The position numbers and the translations under genes are program-made. DNA of 64,000 bases, from NCBI RefSeq assembly GCF_030687835.1, contig NZ_CP117449.1:4216001-4280000 (forward strand), written 5' to 3'. Positions 1-8,940 of this stretch are shown piece after piece (the first letter of the stretch is position 1; every line of letters starts with the position of its first letter). Under the pieces are notes generated by a model. That model ran no database searches, was not told the DNA's origin, and was given only the letters and a program-made list of their open reading frames with translations. This DNA is from Pseudomonas hefeiensis. Lineage in GTDB: Bacteria; Pseudomonadota; Gammaproteobacteria; Pseudomonadales; Pseudomonadaceae.

Positions 1-3000
1 ACCTGGCCCCGTACGTTGGCCGTGAGGCCGAAGCCTGCAAACGCGAGTTTTTCCTGGCCTACGATCACATCGATGTCCATCGCCATGGCCATCGGTGTCT
101 TACCCTCCTCGGTCTGGTGACCGACGATTACTGTGTCATCCGACACCTTGACGGTAGACGGCGGCAGTTCGCGCACGGTAATTTCGCCTTTGGGCACCAG
201 GACCTTGCCGGCGATGGAAAGCCGCTCGTCCTGCATCGTGATGGTCAGGTCCGGCGCCACCTCCAGCACCGCATAAGGTTCGACGGTGACCGGCAATTGC
301 GACCCCTTGAGCGCCAGGTTCATGCTCAGGGCTTCGCCCCAGCCAATGTCCCCGGTCAGGCTGCCCCGTCCATCCTTGCCACTTTTCCAATCACCGTTCA
401 GGCGCACCGTTTCACCGGCAATCGTTGCGCGCATCTGCAAGTCTTCGAGGCTGACCGGCAGTTCCGGGCCGGACACTTCGCCGTCGCTGATCAACAGGTT
501 ACCGTTGACCTGGGGCGCCAACAAACCACCCGACAGCGTGCCGCTGCCGTTCAGGTGCCCGGTGAGGGTTTCCACCATCGGCAGGAATGGCCGGGCCACG
601 GACAAGTCCAGGCCGCTCAGGCGGAACGAGCCGCTCAGCGGTTTGCTCGCCGGTAACGGGTTGATCTGCGCCTGGAGCATCAGTTCGCCAAGTTTGGCCC
701 CGGCGAAATTCAGGTGGGTGTCGATCCGCTTGGGCGTAAGGCGACTGTCAAGGGTCAAGGTCTGGTACGGGAAGTCCAGCCATTGCTCATCGTCGCGTTC
801 CTTGTTCCGGATCCGCAAAGTGCCACCGCTGGCATCCACCAGGATGCGTCCGTTCGGCCCGCTGGCCGGCAGGTCCAGTTGCAGGTCGGCGCTGAGCCGG
901 CCCTGCCAGGCAAAATCCTTGGGCATCCACTGGGCTAGGCTTTCGATGGGGAATTGCTTGAGGTGATAGCGCAGCTTCGGCTCCGGCATCAGGCGCTGAT
1001 CCTCACCACACAGGCTGGCCTGGCCGGAACGCCAACAGTGGGCCCCCAGGTTGAGCGTGCCGTTGGCCAGTCGCTCCAGCTTGGCCGGGGCTTGCAGACG
1101 CCAGTCCTGGCCGCCGGCCTGCACATTGCCAGTGCTTAGACGCCCGCGCCAGTTGCCTTGGTCGAGCACGCCATCGAGCGCCAGGGTCGTTTCAAGCTGT
1201 GGCCCTTGCAGGTCGAGGGTCAGTTTTTGCTGCCTGATGTCGCCCTGCCCACTGACCGTCAGGACACCTAGCGACGTATCACCCGCCCGAATGCCGCTGG
1301 CCTTGAGGTCAACCTTGCCCCGCTGCGCGCTGTCGAGGGTCGCATCCAGGTTCAGGCTTTGCAGGCGGTTGTCCTGCAACGCCAGTTGCGTGCCTTGCAG
1401 GTCGAGCTTGCCTTGGGGGGCCTTGAGTGTCCCGGCCACGTTGAGGCGACCGATCACCTGGCCACGCAATTGCGGCCAGAGCTGGGCCAGACGCGAGAGC
1501 TTGATATCGATCTGACCGGTGAGTTTTTGTTGCAAGCTGCCCGTGCCGTTGATGCGGTTATCCCCCAGGCGAATGTCCAGCGCGCTGAGGTTCCACTGCT
1601 CGCCACCACCGTTGGCCTTGGCCTGGAACAGCGCCGGTTGGCCGCGCAACTTGCCCTTGAGGTCCAGGTCCGCATCGAGACTCAATGCATCGTTTTTCAT
1701 CGAACCCTTGCTGCGCAACGGCCCGGCCAGGGTGCCGGGCAGCTCGCCCAGCCAGTACGCCGGGTTGATGGCCGAAAGCTCCAGTGCCGTGTCCCAGGCG
1801 ATGCCGTCGGCAAATTGCAGGTTCAAATGCCCCTCGGCCTTGCCCTGCCCGGCGGCGAGTTTGAGTTCCGGCAAATGGATTTGTGTCAGATCGCCGCTGA
1901 ACGGACTGTCCAGGCTGAACGCCCCGGCGGGCCCGTCCAGCGCTGCCTGGAAATTGCCCAGGTATTGGCCATCGGTGTACGACACTTCACCGTTGAAACT
2001 GCGCAACGTCACCTGCGGCTCGTCGATCAGCGGATAGAGGCGATGCCAAGGGAAGTCCAGCCAAGCGATTTTTGCCTCGGCGCTCAAGCCTTCGCGCCAG
2101 TCCAGTTGGCCGGTGAGCTTGAGGTGTTGCTGATCACCGGCGTTGAGGTCCAGGCCGGCGATCTGCGCACCGTTGGCGTCCACTTTGCCTTGCAGCAGCA
2201 ATGCCACCGGGCCTTTTTCGGCGGGCAACGTGGCCTTGCCAAGCAACTGGTAGCCGCTGTTCAGATCGCCTTCGCCGGTCAGTTCCAGTTGATTGAGCAT
2301 CAGGGTGTCCGGCAGATCGGCGCTGGCCCTGAAGCCGTCGGCGGTGATGCGTACCTTGGCCGGCAGGTTGTCCGCCAGCGGTTGCAGCTCACCGACCAGT
2401 TGGCCTTGCAGATAACCGCTGCTGTCGGCGTTAAGGTTGAGGGTTTTGAGCAGATTGCCATCGATCTTCAGGTCCAGCGTCCAAGGCGTGGCGCCCGGCG
2501 CCGGCAAAGTCAACCGGCCTTGGGCCTTCAGGGGCCAGTCGCCGCCGGGTTGCAGCACCCCGGACAGCGTCAGGCTCAGCTCGTCGCGCTGTAGCTGCAC
2601 CGCGTCGATCTGCAGACCCTGGGCGGTCCAGTGCGCGGCCAGTTGCAACCCTTTGAGCTGTTCGCTGCCATTGAACAACAGGCTGCCGACTTGCACGTCG
2701 CCCAATTCGAGGGCAAGCGGCAAGTTCAGGTCCGGCAAAGTGATCGGACCGCTACTGGGCTCGTCGGCGGACGGAGGAAATTGCAGGCTGACCTTGTCGG
2801 CCTTGAGCTGGTCAATGCACAGGGTCATGCGCGCCAGGCACAGCGGCGACCAGGCGAAGATCACCTGATCGAGTTCCACTCGGCTGCTGTCTTGCTGCCA
2901 CAACAGGTGGTCGGCACTCCACTGACCGCCCAACCGTCCCTGGAAATTATCCGTGCTCAAACCCGGCACGACGCCAAGCGCCCAACGACTGCCCCATTGC

Positions 3001-3086
3001 GTGCCGAGCACGACGCTCAGGGTCAGCAAGACCACCAGCAGCAACGCGCCGAGCGTCAGCAGCGCTATTTTCAACCCACGATTCAC
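1..3086 (-). CDS. tamB: Translocation and assembly module inner-membrane protein TamB (3' end outside the window)
   Basis: The reading frame is open from a GTG at 3086 to the window edge (about 1028 codons seen). The GTG overlaps the tamA stop as GTGA, so the two are translationally coupled. The N-terminus has one hydrophobic anchor (IALLTLGALLLVVLLTLSVV) followed by a long periplasmic part rich in alternating short strands, as expected for the beta-taco fold of the TamB/AsmA-like bridge proteins. The last visible stretch (AFAGFGLTANVRGQ) matches the start of the conserved C-terminal DUF490 region; roughly 200 residues should lie beyond base 1. TamB is known to span the periplasm and work with TamA in outer-membrane protein assembly and phospholipid transport. 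Identity rests on the family look plus the adjacent tamA. Confidence 0.93.
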   Translation of the reverse strand, partial: MNRGLKIALLTLGALLLVVLLTLSVVLGTQWGSRWALGVVPGLSTDNFQGRLGGQWSADHLLWQQDSSRVELDQVIFAWSPLCLARMTLCIDQLKADKVSLQFPPSADEPSSGPITLPDLNLPLALELGDVQVGSLLFNGSEQLKGLQLAAHWTAQGLQIDAVQLQRDELSLTLSGVLQPGGDWPLKAQGRLTLPAPGATPWTLDLKIDGNLLKTLNLNADSSGYLQGQLVGELQPLADNLPAKVRITADGFRASADLPDTLMLNQLELTGEGDLNSGYQLLGKATLPAEKGPVALLLQGKVDANGAQIAGLDLNAGDQQHLKLTGQLDWREGLSAEAKIAWLDFPWHRLYPLIDEPQVTLRSFNGEVSYTDGQYLGNFQAALDGPAGAFSLDSPFSGDLTQIHLPELKLAAGQGKAEGHLNLQFADGIAWDTALELSAINPAYWLGELPGTLAGPLRSKGSMKNDALSLDADLDLKGKLRGQPALFQAKANGGGEQWNLSALDIRLGDNRINGTGSLQQKLTGQIDIKLSRLAQLWPQLRGQVIGRLNVAGTLKAPQGKLDLQGTQLALQDNRLQSLNLDATLDSAQRGKVDLKASGIRAGDTSLGVLTVSGQGDIRQQKLTLDLQGPQLETTLALDGVLDQGNWRGRLSTGNVQAGGQDWRLQAPAKLERLANGTLNLGAHCWRSGQASLCGEDQRLMPEPKLRYHLKQFPIESLAQWMPKDFAWQGRLSADLQLDLPASGPNGRILVDASGGTLRIRNKERDDEQWLDFPYQTLTLDSRLTPKRIDTHLNFAGAKLGELMLQAQINPLPASKPLSGSFRLSGLDLSVARPFLPMVETLTGHLNGSGTLSGGLLAPQVNGNLLISDGEVSGPELPVSLEDLQMRATIAGETVRLNGDWKSGKDGRGSLTGDIGWGEALSMNLALKGSQLPVTVEPYAVLEVAPDLTITMQDERLSIAGKVLVPKGEITVRELPPSTVKVSDDTVIVGHQTEEGKTPMAMAMDIDVIVGQEKLAFAGFGLTANVRGQ

Positions 3087-4810
3087 AACTCGGGCCCCAT
3101 GGAAAAGTGCAAGCGAATGCCGCCGTCGTCATCCAGCGCGTGGGCAAGGTCGAGGCGGATCGGCCCCACCGGCGACACCCAGCGCACCCCGACGCCAACG
3201 CCCGTCTTGAGGCTCGGCAGCTCAAGGCTGTTAAAGGAATTACCCTGGTCGACGAAGGTCGCCAATCGCCATTTTTGCGCAATCGAATACTGATACTCGA
3301 GGCTGCCGGCGACCATGTAGCGACCACCGATGCGATCACCTTCGGAGTTTTCCGGTGACAGGCTCTGATAATCGTAACCGCGCACGCTCTGGTCGCCACC
3401 GGCAAAAAAGCGCAGGGACGGCGGGATGGATTTGTAGCCATTGGTGGCGCTGCCACCGACCTGGGCCCGGGCCAGCAGGCGATGCTTGTTGAACACCGTG
3501 GTCAGGCCCTTGACCATGGCCGTGCCATATAAAAGGTTGTTGTCCGACCCCAGCCCTTCCTTGGCGACCTTGGTGTCGAATTGAATGCGATAGCCGTTGC
3601 GTGGATCGATGCGGTTGTCACTGCGCAGGTAGGAATAGCTCACGCCCGGCATCAGCAAGGTGCTCAGGCCCGAATCGTCGCCGAGCCGATATTCCTCACG
3701 CTGCCACTTGAGCGACACCACCCGCTGCCAGCCACTGGGTAACTTGCTGTGCCATTCGGGGCCCACGGTCAGCAGCTTGCTGAGGCTATCGGTGCCGGAA
3801 AGCTCTTCATATTGATAGCCACCGGCGTAGCGCATCTTGTCGGTCAACGGCGGGTCCAGGGGCACGTCGTACCACAGGCCAACGTTCTGCCGGGGTGCCG
3901 AGACTTCCGCTTCCCAGCCATAACTGTGGCCCTGAGGATTGACCCAGTGGCGCGTCCAGTTGGCCTTGGCCCGTGGCCCGACGTCGGTGGAAAACCCCAG
4001 GCCAAAACCCATGGTGCGCGGCTTGCGGGTGTCGAGCTTGACCGCCACCGGGATCACGTTATCGGTGGCTGCGGTGGGCGCCGCATCCACCCGAACGCCT
4101 TCGAAATATCCGCTCGATTGCAGGGCCTGGTTGAGTTCTGCAATGAGTTCCGAGTCGTACGCCTCGCCCGCCTTGAACGGCACCATGCGCTGCAACAACT
4201 CTTCATCAAATGGCGTGTCACCCTCGAAACTCACCGGGCCCAGGGCGTAGCGCGGGCCGCTGTCGTAGACCAGCTCGATGTCGGCGACGCCAGCCTGGGG
4301 GTCCACCAACAGCTTCTGGCTGACAAATCGCCCGCTGAAGAACCCGTAACGCGAAGCCTGGTTCTGGATGATCCGCTTGGCGTCTTCATAACGCCCATGG
4401 TTAAGCACTGCGCCAGGCTTGAGCGCGGCGTTGTCGGGTACGCGAAAAGCCTTGAGGGAAGCCGCCGGGCCGTCGATGCGCACGGTGACATTGCGCAGGT
4501 GCACCGGCTCGCCAGGGTCGATGGTCAGGATCAGGCGCGGGGGCTTGCCGCCCTCAACCTCGCTGTCGATCTGCGGCTGGTAGTAGCCCAACGCCTGGGC
4601 GGCTTTGCGCGCCTGTTCCTCGGCACCACGACTGAAGCGCAACAAGGCCTCTTCGTCACGATCGCCTACGCCGCCGATGTAGCCTTCTACGTTAGCCTTG
4701 AGCTGATCGTTGGACGGCTTGACCCGTACATCCAATTCACTTTGTGCCAGCGCCGCGCAGCTGAGGGACAGCAAGAGCGCACCACTGGTTATTCGTCCTG
4801 GGAAATTCAT
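3083..4810 (-). CDS. tamA: Outer-membrane assembly protein TamA (BamA/Omp85 family)
   Basis: 575 aa with a cleavable signal peptide (ending near ALAQS, residue 23). Three POTRA-like repeats follow (about residues 25-265), then a 16-strand Omp85 barrel. The barrel has the conserved FFAGGDQSVRGYDYQ segment (VRGY/F motif of loop 6) and a terminal strand running IRLDLAHALDDD to the end. It is a typical length for TamA. It inserts in the outer membrane and partners TamB, whose gene starts inside its stop codon. The fragment DLAHALDDDGGIRLHFSMGPEL is a usual TamA C-terminus. Confidence 0.96.
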   Translation of the reverse strand: MNFPGRITSGALLLSLSCAALAQSELDVRVKPSNDQLKANVEGYIGGVGDRDEEALLRFSRGAEEQARKAAQALGYYQPQIDSEVEGGKPPRLILTIDPGEPVHLRNVTVRIDGPAASLKAFRVPDNAALKPGAVLNHGRYEDAKRIIQNQASRYGFFSGRFVSQKLLVDPQAGVADIELVYDSGPRYALGPVSFEGDTPFDEELLQRMVPFKAGEAYDSELIAELNQALQSSGYFEGVRVDAAPTAATDNVIPVAVKLDTRKPRTMGFGLGFSTDVGPRAKANWTRHWVNPQGHSYGWEAEVSAPRQNVGLWYDVPLDPPLTDKMRYAGGYQYEELSGTDSLSKLLTVGPEWHSKLPSGWQRVVSLKWQREEYRLGDDSGLSTLLMPGVSYSYLRSDNRIDPRNGYRIQFDTKVAKEGLGSDNNLLYGTAMVKGLTTVFNKHRLLARAQVGGSATNGYKSIPPSLRFFAGGDQSVRGYDYQSLSPENSEGDRIGGRYMVAGSLEYQYSIAQKWRLATFVDQGNSFNSLELPSLKTGVGVGVRWVSPVGPIRLDLAHALDDDGGIRLHFSMGPEL

Positions 4811-4876
4811 GGCGCGGATGCTATCACGAGCTTGGAAGCCTGATAGAGCCGGACATGTCTCAAAAGTTTCCCCGGA

Positions 4877-5527
4877 TTAAGCCGTTGCGCTTTGCAATAC
4901 CTGCGGGTTGGCGTGAAAGAAGACATGTTCGCGGACGGGGCCTACCGCAATCTCGCCGATTTCCTCATAGCCCTGGCGTTTATAGAACTCCAGGTAACGT
5001 GGGTTGCCGGTGTCCAGCACCACACCCTGGGAGTTCTCGTCCACCGCACACCAGTTATGTACCGCCGTCAGTAACTGTTCGCCAAAATGCTGGCCTTGAA
5101 ACTGCGGATGCACCCCCAGCAGTGGCAACACATGGACAGAATCCGACGGCAGGCAAGCCGTCACTGCGCCATGGTAATCCAGGTAACGCCGGGTGCAGCG
5201 AAAGCCCGTACTCAACACCATGCGCAGGCGCCAGGCCCAGCTTTCGGTGATCCCCAGGCGGCGCTGCGGTGGAGCAATCAGGGCGATGCCAATCAGGCGG
5301 TCGTTGACCAGCAAGCCGATGGCTGGCAAATCCTGGAGAAAGTGCTGCTTGACCAATTCGCGCACCGTGGCCCGTACCCGATGTTCATAACCCGGCCGCT
5401 CGGACTCGAACAGGAAGCTGAAGGTCGGTTCATGGCGATAGGCCTGGTAGAGCAATGAACGTGCCTCGCGGGAATAACCACTGTCGAGCATATGGATGTC
5501 GGCGATGGCGGTGGCGGTTTCTGGCAT
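4877..5527 (-). CDS. GNAT-family N-acetyltransferase
   Basis: 216 aa from an ATG at 5527, preceded by AGGAG nine bases upstream; a longer in-frame start at 5614 has no better signal. The acetyl-CoA binding segment is seen in LLGVHPQFQGQHFGEQLL (Q-x-x-G-x-G/A type loop, about residues 137-154). A usual GNAT C-terminal part follows (LDTGNPRYLEFYKRQGYEEIG). The substrate is not predictable. It lies between tamA and the divergent xthA, a position held in other Pseudomonas genomes. Its stop is about 65 bases from the tamA start on the same strand, so it may share transcription with tamAB. Confidence 0.88.
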   Translation of the reverse strand: MPETATAIADIHMLDSGYSREARSLLYQAYRHEPTFSFLFESERPGYEHRVRATVRELVKQHFLQDLPAIGLLVNDRLIGIALIAPPQRRLGITESWAWRLRMVLSTGFRCTRRYLDYHGAVTACLPSDSVHVLPLLGVHPQFQGQHFGEQLLTAVHNWCAVDENSQGVVLDTGNPRYLEFYKRQGYEEIGEIAVGPVREHVFFHANPQVLQSATA

Positions 5528-5703
5528 GACGGTCAATCTCCTGGACGAAGCTCGGTGAGGCCCCGCTCTTATTGAGTACGAACCCGATTGGGTGGTGATC
5601 GTTCCTACATGCACAGGACATTAGCAGCGCATTTGCCCTACTGCCACGCTGGCCGTGGTCCTACATGTCAGCTAGCATCGCAGTTTTGCCAGGACAGCCG
5701 ACC

Positions 5704-6516
5704 ATGAAGATCGTCTCCTTCAACATCAACGGGCTGCGCGCCCGCCCCCATCAGTTGGCGGCGCTGATCGAGAAACATCAGCCTGACGTGATCGGCCTGC
5801 AGGAAACCAAGGTCCACGACGAGCAGTTCCCCCTCGCCGAGGTGCAGGCCCTGGGTTATCACGTGCATTACCATGGGCAGAAGGGTCACTACGGCGTCGC
5901 CCTGCTCTCCCGCCAGGCCCCACTGACGTTGCACAAAGGCTTCGAGGGCGACGAGGAAGACGCCCAGCGGCGTTTCATCTGGGGCACTTTCGCCGATGCC
6001 AACGGTGTGCCGGTCACCATCATGAACGGTTATTTCCCCCAAGGCGAAAGCCGCGATCACCCGACCAAGTTCCCGGCCAAGGAGCGCTTCTACAACGACC
6101 TGCAGCAACTTCTGGAAAGCCGTTTCAGCAACGACCAGCCCGTGGTGGTGATGGGCGACGTGAACATTTCCCCGGAAGACAGCGACATCGGCATCGGCCC
6201 GGACAACATGAAGCGCTGGCTGAAAACCGGCAAATGCAGCTTCTTGCCGGAAGAGCGCGAATGGATGGCCCGCCTGAAAAACTGGGGCCTGGTGGACAGC
6301 TTCCGCCATCTGAACCCGGACGTCACCGATCGCTTCAGTTGGTTCGACTATCGCAGCCGCGGGTTCGAAGACGAACCCAAACGTGGCTTGCGCATCGACC
6401 TGATTCTCACCTCCCATGGACTGCTGCCGCGGGTCAAGGATGCCGGGGTGGACTATGAGCTGCGGGGCATGGAGAAACCTTCGGACCATGCGCCGATCTG
6501 GCTGCAGTTGAGCTGA
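5704..6516 (+). CDS. xthA: Exodeoxyribonuclease III
   Basis: 270 aa, the usual length for Xth. Start chosen at [10 protein letters not shown] (5704), the family N-terminus, rather than the upstream in-frame codon at 5665. Motifs of the AP-endonuclease/exonuclease III fold are all present: N7, the metal ligand E34 in [14 protein letters not shown] (catalytic Asp and Asn), LRIDLIL, and SDHAPI near the C-terminus with the catalytic His. Known role: 3'-5' exonuclease and AP endonuclease in base-excision repair. It is transcribed divergently from the GNAT gene and followed by a REP pair. Confidence 0.97.
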   Translation: MKIVSFNINGLRARPHQLAALIEKHQPDVIGLQETKVHDEQFPLAEVQALGYHVHYHGQKGHYGVALLSRQAPLTLHKGFEGDEEDAQRRFIWGTFADANGVPVTIMNGYFPQGESRDHPTKFPAKERFYNDLQQLLESRFSNDQPVVVMGDVNISPEDSDIGIGPDNMKRWLKTGKCSFLPEEREWMARLKNWGLVDSFRHLNPDVTDRFSWFDYRSRGFEDEPKRGLRIDLILTSHGLLPRVKDAGVDYELRGMEKPSDHAPIWLQLS

Positions 6517-6543
6517 CTGGCGCACACAAAACCTGCACAAGCC

Positions 6544-6633
6544 TGTGGGAGCAAAGCTTGCTCGCGATGAACAATGACACGGTCCCGCCGTTAAACCGAG
6601 TCGCCTGTATCGCGAGCAAGCTTTGCTCCCACA
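6544..6633. repeat. REPIN (inverted pair of REP elements), subfamily with GAGCAAAGC arms
   Basis: GTGGGAGCAAAGCTTGCTCG at the left end is matched by its reverse complement (CGAGCAAGCTTTGCTCCCAC) at the right end, separated by about 40 bases. This is the classic Pseudomonas REP doublet, lying 28 bases after the xthA stop. Confidence 0.9.
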
Positions 6634-6687
6634 GAACGCAGTTCCCTGCATCCCTCTATCAGAACGCAGCGCCCTGCATCCCTCTGT
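6632..6687. repeat. Two-copy 28-bp tandem repeat
   Basis: CAGAACGCAG..CCCTGCATCCCTCT occurs at 6632-6659 and again at 6660-6687, 25 of 28 bases identical. It directly abuts the right arm of the REPIN. Confidence 0.8.
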
Positions 6688-6775
6688 GGCGGCTGAAAAG
6701 TCGCACGTCTGTCACTTTTCAGTAACCTGACTGACTTAATCTTCCGCCACGTCCTCAGGTTCAGAAGGTTCCGGC

Positions 6776-8110
6776 ATGCGGCTGCGCGTTGTTTTTTTCA
6801 TCAGCCTCTGGCTGCCGCTCACGGCATGGGCCAGCGGCCTGCCGATTCCCGAACACGGCCCCGCGCTGCGCCTGCAGGGCTCGAACACCATCGGCGCAAC
6901 GCTGGGGCCGGCGCTGGTCAAAGCGCTGATGGTGGACCAGGGGCTGTTCAAGGTTCGCAGCGAAATCACCGGTCGCGAGAACGAGCAGCGAATCGTCGGC
7001 CAGGCGGCCGATGGTCGGCGGGTGGAAATCGACATCGCGGCTCACGGCTCCAGTACCGGCTTTTCTGCCCTCAGGCACGCCAGCGCCGACCTGGCTGCCG
7101 CTTCCCGACCGATCAAGGACAGCGAACTCAAGGAACTGGCACACCTGGGCGATCTGAAAAGCCCCAGCGCCGAACAGGTCATCGCCATCGATGGCCTGGC
7201 GATCATTCTTCACCCACAAAACCCGCTGCGCCAACTCGAAACCAGGCAACTGGCGAAGATATTCAGCGGCGAGGTGAGCACCTGGGAGGCGGTGGGCAGC
7301 GCCGGCGGGCCGATTCACCTTTACGCCCGGGACGAGCAGTCCGGCACCTACGACACCTTCAAGGAACTGGTGCTCAACCGACAGGGAAAACGCCTGGCCC
7401 CTTCTGCCCAGCGCTTCGAATCCAGCGAGCAGCTTTCCGACGCTGTCAGCCAGGACCGGCAAGGCATCGGCTTCATCGGTTTGCCCTACGTGCGCCAGGC
7501 CAAGGCACTGGCGATTGTCGACGGCGATTCCCAACCCATGATGCCGTTGAACAACCTGATCGCCACCGAAGACTACCCCTTGTCCCGCAGGCTGTTCTTT
7601 TATCTGCCACCGCAGGAAACAAATCCGTGGGCGCAGGCTTTGGTTGAGTTCAGCCAAAGCGAAAAGGGACAGGCCATCGTCGCGGCCAACGGGTTCATCG
7701 CGCAAACGGTCCAGGCCATGGCCGTCACCCCCAATGCATTGATGCCCGAGGGTTATCAGGCTCTGAGTCGACATGCCCATCGCTTGTCGGTGAATTTTCG
7801 CTTCGAAGAAGGCAGCGCCAGCCTCGACAACAAGGCCCAGCAGGATTTGGGTCGTGTGCTCGCCTATATAAAGCAGCACGACAAGCTCGACCGCCGAGTA
7901 ACGCTGGTCGGGTTTGGCGACGCCAAGGACGACCCGGCGCGCGCCGACCTTCTGTCCCGGTTGCGGGCCATGGCGGTGCGGCGCGAATTGGTCAAATACG
8001 GTGTGGCCCTGCGCGAAGTACGCGGCTTCGGTGCCCTGATGCCGGTGGCGGCCAATAGCGAGGATGAAGGCCGGGTCAGGAATCGGCGGGTGGAGGTTTG
8101 GGTTTACTGA
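6776..8110 (+). CDS. PstS-like phosphate-binding domain fused to an OmpA peptidoglycan-binding domain
   Basis: 444 aa with a signal peptide (cleavage near AWASG, residue 20). Residues about 25-310 form a PBP-like domain: LRLQGSNTIG at the N-terminus, ASRPI, VIAIDGLAIILHPQNP, FSGEVSTWEAVG, and DEQSGTYDTFKELVL, a PstS-type phosphate loop. Residues about 335-444 form an OmpA C-terminal domain (VNFRFEEGSASLD...VGFGDAKDD...RRELVKYGV...RNRRVEVW). A periplasmic binding protein tethered to the cell wall is implied. No pst transporter genes lie nearby, so a sensory or scavenging role rather than direct ABC import is inferred. Confidence 0.88.
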   Translation: MRLRVVFFISLWLPLTAWASGLPIPEHGPALRLQGSNTIGATLGPALVKALMVDQGLFKVRSEITGRENEQRIVGQAADGRRVEIDIAAHGSSTGFSALRHASADLAAASRPIKDSELKELAHLGDLKSPSAEQVIAIDGLAIILHPQNPLRQLETRQLAKIFSGEVSTWEAVGSAGGPIHLYARDEQSGTYDTFKELVLNRQGKRLAPSAQRFESSEQLSDAVSQDRQGIGFIGLPYVRQAKALAIVDGDSQPMMPLNNLIATEDYPLSRRLFFYLPPQETNPWAQALVEFSQSEKGQAIVAANGFIAQTVQAMAVTPNALMPEGYQALSRHAHRLSVNFRFEEGSASLDNKAQQDLGRVLAYIKQHDKLDRRVTLVGFGDAKDDPARADLLSRLRAMAVRRELVKYGVALREVRGFGALMPVAANSEDEGRVRNRRVEVWVY

Positions 8111-8464
8111 CACCGAAAGGCCAAATGTTTATCCCGCCAGCATCAGTGTAGGACCTGACCGCCTCGCCTTGCGCCGTTGCCTACAACTACGCCAGAATCC
8201 GCCGGCTTGTGCGCCTTGGGACGGGGCTTTATCGTTTTCCGGTCGCTGACGAATCAGCGATCGGGTTTGGTAGCCCGGTTTTCCTGGTGCACGTGCAACC
8301 TGACGCAGGGGATTTCTATGCCCTCTGTTTTATGGTGGTCATGCGCAGGGCGTCCTCGGACGCGCCGGGTTGCCAGGTAACCGGTCTACCAACCTTCGTA
8401 TGGCCACCTCCCTTCGTTTGGTAGCGAAAGGGATGGCTCCAATTTCTTACCTGGAGTTTCATCA
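8111..8464 (+). promoter_or_regulatory. Long structured 5' leader of the DUF6124 gene (candidate cis-regulatory RNA)
   Basis: 354 bases without a convincing gene. The sequence shows an 11-bp stem (8239-8249 with 8254-8264, one G-U) capped by CGAA. TTGGTAG occurs in two hairpin loops (8267-8273 and 8418-8424). CTACCAA at 8386-8392 is complementary to both. Further hairpins lie at 8351-8364 and 8365-8384. A final stem (8435-8441 with 8452-8458) contains the Shine-Dalgarno TGGAG. The two CCTTCGTnTGG copies (8393 and 8411) are direct repeats. The function is inferred; no known riboswitch was recognised. Confidence 0.6.
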
Positions 8465-8806
8465 ATGTTCAAACCAACACCCAATCCGCCAGACACCGAT
8501 CCAACCGCCCTCAACGCCAAAGAATTCGACAAAGCCGCCGACCGCGCCCTCGACTTCTACCTCAAGCCCAAACCAACCAAGCCCGAGCCTGATCCAAACC
8601 AAGTCTTCACCGTCGTCAACGGCATCGACACCGAAGCCCTGCTCGCCAACCTCAGCGAAACCCTGGCCTCGGCCAATGCCATGGTCAGCGACCTGGCCTT
8701 CGATCTGGAAGGTTCCCGGCGCCACGTGGCCCTGGGCATTCAGCAACTGATCGAACTGAGCGGCTTGCTGGCGAACCGGGTGCTGGATAACGTCGACCCG
8801 CGCTAG
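8465..8806 (+). CDS. DUF6124 family protein
   Basis: 113 aa, start supported by CCTGGAG eight bases upstream. The N-terminal third is Pro/Lys/Asp-rich and likely disordered (FKPTPNPPDTDP, KPKPTKPEPDPNQVF). The rest is helical (IDTEALLANLSETLASANAMVSDLAFDLEGSRRHVALGIQQLIELSGLLANRVLD). This layout is that of the small DUF6124/DUF3077-like proteins common in fluorescent pseudomonads. The function is unknown. It sits alone behind an unusually long leader. Confidence 0.75.
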   Translation: MFKPTPNPPDTDPTALNAKEFDKAADRALDFYLKPKPTKPEPDPNQVFTVVNGIDTEALLANLSETLASANAMVSDLAFDLEGSRRHVALGIQQLIELSGLLANRVLDNVDPR

Positions 8807-8850
8807 CCGCCTCACCACCTGAAACTGGCCTCTGGAAAACACCCGAGGCC

Positions 8851-8875
8851 TGTGGGAGCAAAGCTTGCTCCCACA
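8851..8875. repeat. Short single REP hairpin
   Basis: TGTGGGAGCAAAGCTTGCTCCCACA is a compact palindrome with the arms of the 6544 REPIN but no spacer. It lies between the convergent DUF6124 and diguanylate cyclase genes and could end transcription from both sides. Confidence 0.8.
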
Positions 8876-8940
8876 ACGGGTCCGCGACAACAGATAAATC
8901 CGCAGTGTAGCAACCCCTTTCTCGTGACCAAAAGTGAGTA

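Noticed and set aside
117..4843. Long plus-strand ORFs opposite tamB and tamA
   Set aside because: They are GC-rich antisense shadows; the minus-strand frames have family motifs, signal peptides and normal composition.
8177..8424. Small ORFs in the DUF6124 leader
   Set aside because: Their composition (Trp/Cys/Arg rich) is not protein-like, starts lack ribosome sites, and they overlap several RNA stems in two frames.
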